Under the pieces are notes generated by a model. It was given only the letters and a program-made list of their open reading frames with translations. It made no database searches and had not been told where the DNA came from. A stretch of DNA of 5,903 bases from Accumulibacter sp. (lineage in GTDB: Bacteria > Pseudomonadota > Gammaproteobacteria > Burkholderiales > Rhodocyclaceae). The stretch is from contig DPSD01000354.1 in the NCBI GenBank assembly GCA_003538495.1, forward strand, positions 23,265 through 29,167, written 5' to 3'. The stretch's first letter is position 1; each line of letters begins with the position of its first letter. A program made the position numbers and the translations under genes. This document shows positions 5,353 through 5,903 of this stretch, one piece after another.

Positions 5353-5903
5353 CTACTGCACGCTGACCTCGACGCGACGCGCGTCGGCAGGATCGCCGGA
5401 GCCGACCGTCAGCGCCGGTTTCTTCATCTCGATACGCGCCTCGGCAATACCGACGTTCTTCAGCGCCTCGGCGACGGCCATCGCGCGGTTCTTCGCCAGA
5501 TCGGCATTGGCCTCCGCGCTGCCGCTATCGTCGTGGAAGCCGGCAATGACCAGCTTCGCATTCGGGTTGGCCTTGGCGTACACGACGACCAGTTCAAGCG
5601 TCGCCGCCGCATCGGCCGGCAGCGCCGCCGAGCCCGATTCAAAGTGCATCTTGGCGGCCGGTAGCGCCGCCATGGCGGTCACCGGCGCGGCTGCCGCGTG
5701 TGCGGCGTCGGCTGGTTTGACGCCACCTGCGGGAACCATCAGGGGAACGATCATCAAAGCGACGATATTGATGATCTTGATCAAGGGGTTGACCGCCGGG
5801 CCAGCCGTATCCTTGTACGGGTCGCCGACGGTATCGCCGGTCACCGACGCCTTGTGGGCGTCGGAGCCTTTGCCGCCAAAGTGGCCGTCCTCGATGTACT
5901 TCT
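5353..5903 (-). CDS. hppA: Membrane-bound proton-translocating pyrophosphatase fused to a C-terminal OmpA-like domain, 5' partial
   Basis: The gene runs leftward and its 5' part lies beyond the right edge; GTG 5844 is an internal Val codon. The visible 182 residues open with [10 protein letters not shown] and [20 protein letters not shown], the most conserved M-PPase C-terminal block. It includes [10 protein letters not shown] (the pyrophosphate/Mg ligands Asp723, Asp727, Lys730 and Asp731 in mung-bean numbering) and then [10 protein letters not shown] (Asn738, Lys742). The final helix [14 protein letters not shown] follows. Such enzymes couple PPi hydrolysis to H+ or Na+ pumping; the residues deciding K+ dependence are outside the window. 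Instead of ending here, the frame continues through an Ala/Pro linker (about 5733-5653) into an OmpA/MotB-like domain (5652-5356) with [16 protein letters not shown] and NADLAKNRA, ending RRVEVSVQ. M-PPase C-termini face away from the cytoplasm, so this domain would be periplasmic and could hold peptidoglycan. The exact pump ion is not determinable. Confidence 0.92.
   Translation of the reverse strand, partial: KYIEDGHFGGKGSDAHKASVTGDTVGDPYKDTAGPAVNPLIKIINIVALMIVPLMVPAGGVKPADAAHAAAAPVTAMAALPAAKMHFESGSAALPADAAATLELVVVYAKANPNAKLVIAGFHDDSGSAEANADLAKNRAMAVAEALKNVGIAEARIEMKKPALTVGSGDPADARRVEVSVQ
5356..5652 (-). other. OmpA-like peptidoglycan-binding domain coding segment within hppA
   Basis: The segment encodes about 99 residues with the OmpA C-terminal order: a beta strand with [11 protein letters not shown], a helix, the strand LVIAGFHDD, the helix [18 protein letters not shown], and a last strand ARRVEVSV. 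The Asp of GFHD and the Arg of NxxLxxxRA occupy the positions of the diaminopimelate-binding Asp and Arg of OmpA proteins. The usual GHTD reads GFHD, a variant subtype. Peptidoglycan binding is inferred from these residues. Confidence 0.85.

Noticed and set aside
5842..5844. GTG as start of a small stand-alone OmpA protein on the minus strand
   Set aside because: Codons upstream to the window edge continue the conserved pyrophosphatase sequence ([18 protein letters not shown]), so GTG is an internal Val.

Overview
The window is GC-rich and looks like the chromosome of a betaproteobacterium. The markers are a PEP-CTERM (exosortase-sorted) surface protein, a MurJ that keeps E. coli numbering almost residue for residue, and a membrane-bound pyrophosphatase. 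The combination fits the Rhodocyclales, for example a Candidatus Accumulibacter-like organism, but that placement is inference. I see no rRNA, tRNA, CRISPR array, IS element or phage gene.

Layout, left to right. (1) 2-2152 (+) is the 3' part of a long gene for a modular extracellular protein. It has choice-of-anchor-D-like repeats of about 120-130 residues and a C-terminal PEP-CTERM tag. Two consecutive terminator hairpins follow (2161-2217). (2) 2246-2835 (+) holds two small unrecognised genes for single-pass membrane proteins, spaced for translational coupling and possibly paralogous to each other. (3) 2836-3075 is a gene-poor stretch with a folded, T-ended element, a 12-bp inverted repeat and a candidate murJ promoter. 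(4) 3076-4614 (+) is murJ, the lipid II flippase, followed after 21 bp by (5) 4636-5271 (+), a YbhB/YbcL-type PEBP-fold protein that is probably co-transcribed. (6) A bidirectional terminator (5290-5313) and a second hairpin separate these from (7) 5353-5903 (-), the C-terminal end of a membrane-bound proton-pumping pyrophosphatase (hppA). Its last helix runs in frame into a linker and an OmpA-like domain.

The genes share a cell-envelope theme: surface protein, peptidoglycan precursor export, small membrane proteins, and an ion pump with an apparent peptidoglycan-binding tail. Only murJ-PEBP and the two small genes look like operons. The most unusual item is the pyrophosphatase-OmpA fusion; its pyrophosphatase part is unmistakable although most of the gene lies beyond the right edge.
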